In this document: positions 60,708-64,000 of the stretch, piece by piece
Layout of the letters: the number at the start of each line of letters is the position of its first letter
Numbering within the stretch: position 1 is the stretch's first letter
NCBI RefSeq assembly: GCF_003289965.1
Contig: NZ_QMBQ01000006.1
Span: 308,058 to 372,057 of the forward strand
Direction: 5' to 3'
DNA: 64,000 bases
Source: Mesorhizobium atlanticum
Lineage (GTDB): Bacteria > Pseudomonadota > Alphaproteobacteria > Rhizobiales > Rhizobiaceae
Position numbers and translations under genes: made by a program
The notes under the pieces: generated by a model
What the model was told of the DNA's origin: nothing
The model's database searches: none
The model's input: the letters and a program-made list of their open reading frames with translations, nothing else

Positions 60708-61723
60708 TGTTCCACACCGGACCGCGCAATCTGATCACCGACGTTGCGGGCCTCCGTGTTGGCAATGCCACCGACCCAAGGCTGAAATCCGGCGTTACGG
60801 TGGTGCTGTGCGATGAACCTGCCGTGGCCGGCGTCCAGGTGCTGGGCGGCGCGCCGGGCACGCGCGAGACCGACCTGCTCGAGCCGCAGAATTCGATCGC
60901 GACGATCCATGCCGTGGTTCTGTCGGGCGGCTCCGCCTTCGGCCTCGATGCGGCTTCCGGCGTGCAGGCGGCGCTGCGCGAGAGAAACATCGGCGTCGAG
61001 GTCGGCGGCTTCCGCGTGCCGATCGTGCCGGCCGCGATCCTGTTCGACCTGCGCAATGGCGGCGACAAGGATTGGGGTCGTTATCCGCCCTATCGCGAGC
61101 TTGGCTATGAGGCCGTGCAGACGGCAACGGTGGATTTTGCCATCGGCACGGCGGGCGCCGGCACAGGCGCGCTGACCTTCGGACTGAAGGGCGGCCTGGG
61201 CTCAGCCTCGACCGTGCTCGACAGCGGCGTCACCATCGGCGCGCTCGCCGCCGTCAACCCAACCGGCTCGGTGACGGTCGGCCACAGCCGCCATTTCTGG
61301 GCGGCGCCCTTTGAGATCGGCGACGAGTTTGGTGGATTGGGTTATCCTGATCCGCTGCCCGAAGATGCCAGGAAGATCCTGCTGAAATACCGCGACAGGC
61401 CCGTCGGCGGACTTGGGGCAGCCGGCAGCACCACCATCGCCGTCATCGCCACGGACGCCGTCCTCACCAAGGCTGCGGCCAAGCGGCTGGCGATTTCGGC
61501 GCATGACGGCTTCGCCCGCGCCATCTGGCCCACGCACACGCCGGCCGACGGCGATCTGGTGTTTGCCCTGGCGACCGGCAGAAGCGGCATCGAGCTCGGT
61601 GCCGATGCCGCGATCGACCTGTTCGCGACGGCCGGCGCGACCATGGCGCGGGCCATCAGCCGCGGCGTCCATGCCGCGGCACCGGCCGACGGCGATCTGT
61701 TCCCGGTTTGGTCGTCGCGCTGA
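60707..61723 (+). CDS. DmpA-type (family S58) aminopeptidase
   Basis: 338 residues from ATG 60707. Self-processing Ntn-type enzyme: the cleavage is expected between Gly240 and Ser241 in GLGAAGSTTIAVI, making Ser241 the N-terminal nucleophile of the beta chain. Other marks: NLITDVAGLRVGNATDPRLK, VVLSGGSAFGLDAASG, GAGTGALTFGLKGGLGSAS. DmpA relatives are D-/L-aminopeptidases and beta-peptide hydrolases. The one-base overlap with the binding protein suggests that the ligand is a peptide-like amide. Confidence 0.93.
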   Translation: MFHTGPRNLITDVAGLRVGNATDPRLKSGVTVVLCDEPAVAGVQVLGGAPGTRETDLLEPQNSIATIHAVVLSGGSAFGLDAASGVQAALRERNIGVEVGGFRVPIVPAAILFDLRNGGDKDWGRYPPYRELGYEAVQTATVDFAIGTAGAGTGALTFGLKGGLGSASTVLDSGVTIGALAAVNPTGSVTVGHSRHFWAAPFEIGDEFGGLGYPDPLPEDARKILLKYRDRPVGGLGAAGSTTIAVIATDAVLTKAAAKRLAISAHDGFARAIWPTHTPADGDLVFALATGRSGIELGADAAIDLFATAGATMARAISRGVHAAAPADGDLFPVWSSR

Positions 61724-61727
61724 CTTG

Positions 61728-61799
61728 GAGCAATTCCAGGAAAAGTGTCCGGCGGCTAGGCTCGGCGTCTTCGCCGTAGCTTTCCGGCCGGAATTGCTC
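61728..61799. repeat. 72-bp palindromic intergenic repeat
   Basis: GAGCAATTCC (61728-61737) pairs with GGAATTGCTC (61790-61799). Between the arms lie AGGAAAAG / CTTTCC partial pairing and a CGGCG-tctt-CGCCG hairpin. This sequence type is common between Mesorhizobium genes. It lies between the DmpA-type gene and the convergent DUF2171 gene and could serve as their terminator. Confidence 0.78.
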
Positions 61800-61810
61800 A
61801 AAAGCAAAGG

Positions 61811-62068
61811 TCAGGTCGGATCGGATTTCTCTTCCTCGAAGGTGACCGCGACATCGGAGTTCGCGGAGAGCCATACTTTCTGGGCATCGATCTCCGCGAC
61901 CAGGGCGAGCGAAATGTAATGATGATGGCCCTTATGCGAACCCATGCCGCTATCGGCCTTGGTCAGCTTGATCCGGTCGCCTTCGACCTTGTCGACGGTG
62001 CCGATATGGACGCCGTCGGCGCCGATCACTTCCATATGTGGGCGTATCTTGCTGATGTCGGTGCTCAT
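61811..62068 (-). CDS. DUF2171 family protein
   Basis: 85 residues from ATG 62068 (MSTDISKIRPHMEVIGADGV); the frame runs to 62149 without support. DUF2171 has a PRC-barrel-like fold: HIGTVDKVEGDRIKLTKADS and HHHYISLALVAEIDAQKVWL. These soluble proteins respond to stress in some species, but no activity is established. A hairpin repeat lies at its 3' end. It is divergent from purB by 284 bases without a gene. Confidence 0.9.
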   Translation of the reverse strand: MSTDISKIRPHMEVIGADGVHIGTVDKVEGDRIKLTKADSGMGSHKGHHHYISLALVAEIDAQKVWLSANSDVAVTFEEEKSDPT

Positions 62069-62352
62069 GCTGGTTCTCCGCTGGATGTGCCCCTTCGGAT
62101 GCGAGACGGCCGACAATAACAAATGAACGCCGGATTGGATGCATGGCACGGCACGTCTCGTTCACCATGGCGTGATGGACATGAATTCACCTTCACGCTG
62201 TTGACTGCGCTCTACCAGTTCTCGCGCTTGGCGTATTCATTTTGCGGCACTTGTCGCGACAAGCATCCGGTTTGCGCGGCAGCGGCGTTGAGCATTGGGC
62301 CCGCCTCTGTTAGGACGCGGCGACGCTTCTCCCAGGCAGGACTGAAAAACGG

Positions 62353-63660
<1,308 letters not shown>

Positions 63661-63667
63661 AGTTTTT

Positions 63668-63697
63668 CCTTCTCCCCGTCTCTATACGGGGAGAAGG
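63668..63697. repeat. Hairpin repeat after purB (CCTTCTCCCCGT type)
   Basis: CCTTCTCCCCGT-ctctat-ACGGGGAGAAGG, a perfect 12-bp stem. It is a frequent intergenic hairpin of rhizobia, of the same type as that at 40494. It lies 7 bases after the purB stop and, with TTTTT just before it, may end transcription on the opposite strand. Confidence 0.85.
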
Positions 63698-63782
63698 TGC
63701 CCGTGTCCGAACCGGATAGATAGGTAACAGAATGGACCGATTAGATGGGTGACAGTTTTCTCGCCAGCCGGGAGGACCGGCG

Positions 63783-64000
63783 ATGGTTTGGCGAGAGACT
63801 GGCATCATGGATGAACGGCTTCGGTTTGTTGTGGAGTGCCTATCTGGTGAGGAGACGATGACGCAGCTTTGCGCGGCCTTCGAGATCTCACGCAAGACCG
63901 GCTACAAATGGCTTGGACGTTACCGGGAGACCGGCCCGGAAGGCCTGCACGACCGGCCGCGGGCGCCGCTCGATCACGGCCGGGCAACGGCAGCCGAGCT
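63783..64000 (+). mobile_element. IS481-family transposase, 5' end (cut by window)
   Basis: The first 72 codons are visible from ATG 63783 (MVWRETGIMDERLRFVVECL). A helix-turn-helix follows, ETMTQLCAAFEISRKTGYKW then LGRYRETGPEGLHDRPRAPL; the SRKTGYKW block and RP tail are hallmarks of IS481-type transposases. The DDE catalytic core lies beyond the window. Upstream, GGATAGATAGGTAACAG near 63712 and GATGGGTGACAG near 63744 are short repeats that may belong to the left end; an exact terminal repeat was not fixed. Confidence 0.88.

Noticed and set aside
62123..62352. A 77-codon frame before purB
   Set aside because: It has no ribosome site or recognisable pattern and its end overlaps the start of purB; it is treated as noise.

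Overview
The window is a gene-dense, high-GC chromosomal segment from an alphaproteobacterium. Gene content points to the Hyphomicrobiales (Rhizobiales), most likely Mesorhizobium or a close relative. The signs are a 2136-residue protein of the Growth Pole Ring (GPR) type, a B12-dependent class II ribonucleotide reductase, malic enzyme fused to a phosphotransacetylase-like domain, many small DUF families common in rhizobia, and several palindromic intergenic repeats of rhizobial type. The assignment is inference; no rRNA or tRNA was seen that could fix it.

Layout. 1-7.5 kb: 3' end of a Kef-type antiporter, DUF924, the folate operon folP-folB-folK, a DUF922 protease-like protein, a DHA2-type drug exporter, and a ferredoxin / ferredoxin-NADP reductase pair. 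7.6-14.7 kb: an orphan Hpt protein divergent from the giant GPR-like protein, whose coiled coil is built from 36- and 29-residue units. 14.7-18.8 kb: an Mla-type lipid ABC transporter operon (MlaE with fused STAS domain, MlaF, MlaD, lipoprotein). 18.9-29 kb: dipeptide epimerase, an MFS permease, an LpxH-like phosphoesterase, an SDR with a degenerate active site, malic enzyme, DUF1287, DUF2865 and gltX. 29-33.4 kb: nrdJ behind a long leader with an NrdR box and a DnaA-box match.

33.4-42.6 kb: small enzymes (VOC, PPOX-fold, GFA), a GH25 lipoprotein, a Tim44-domain protein, a NAGPA-like protein, uppP, a frameshifted 2OG-Fe(II) oxygenase and a ParB-like protein, with three palindromic repeats. 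42.7-47.8 kb: a tight five-gene run (dimethylformamidase-like, class III aminotransferase, DUF523/TudS, GNAT, polyamine-deacetylase-like), the best candidate for an uncharacterised nitrogen-compound pathway. 47.8-53.9 kb: a cysteine-desulfurase-like enzyme, an aldo/keto reductase, a J-domain-like protein, a 54-residue DUF1127-like protein, DUF1993, a DUF1176-like protein and a hydrolase.

54-59.5 kb: a molybdenum-hydroxylase maturation cluster (MoxR/CoxD, CoxE, two XdhC-type proteins, a MoCo-binding/MocA fusion) and a flavin reductase, with no hydroxylase structural genes in view. 59.6-64 kb: an orphan periplasmic binding protein overlapping a DmpA-type peptidase, DUF2171, purB, and the first 72 codons of an IS481-type transposase cut by the window edge.

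The most unusual signals are the quantised 36/29-residue architecture of the GPR-like protein with a recently amplified 108-bp DNA block, the nrdJ control region, the 42.7-47.8 kb operon, the maturation cluster without its enzyme, and the one-base frameshift in the dioxygenase.
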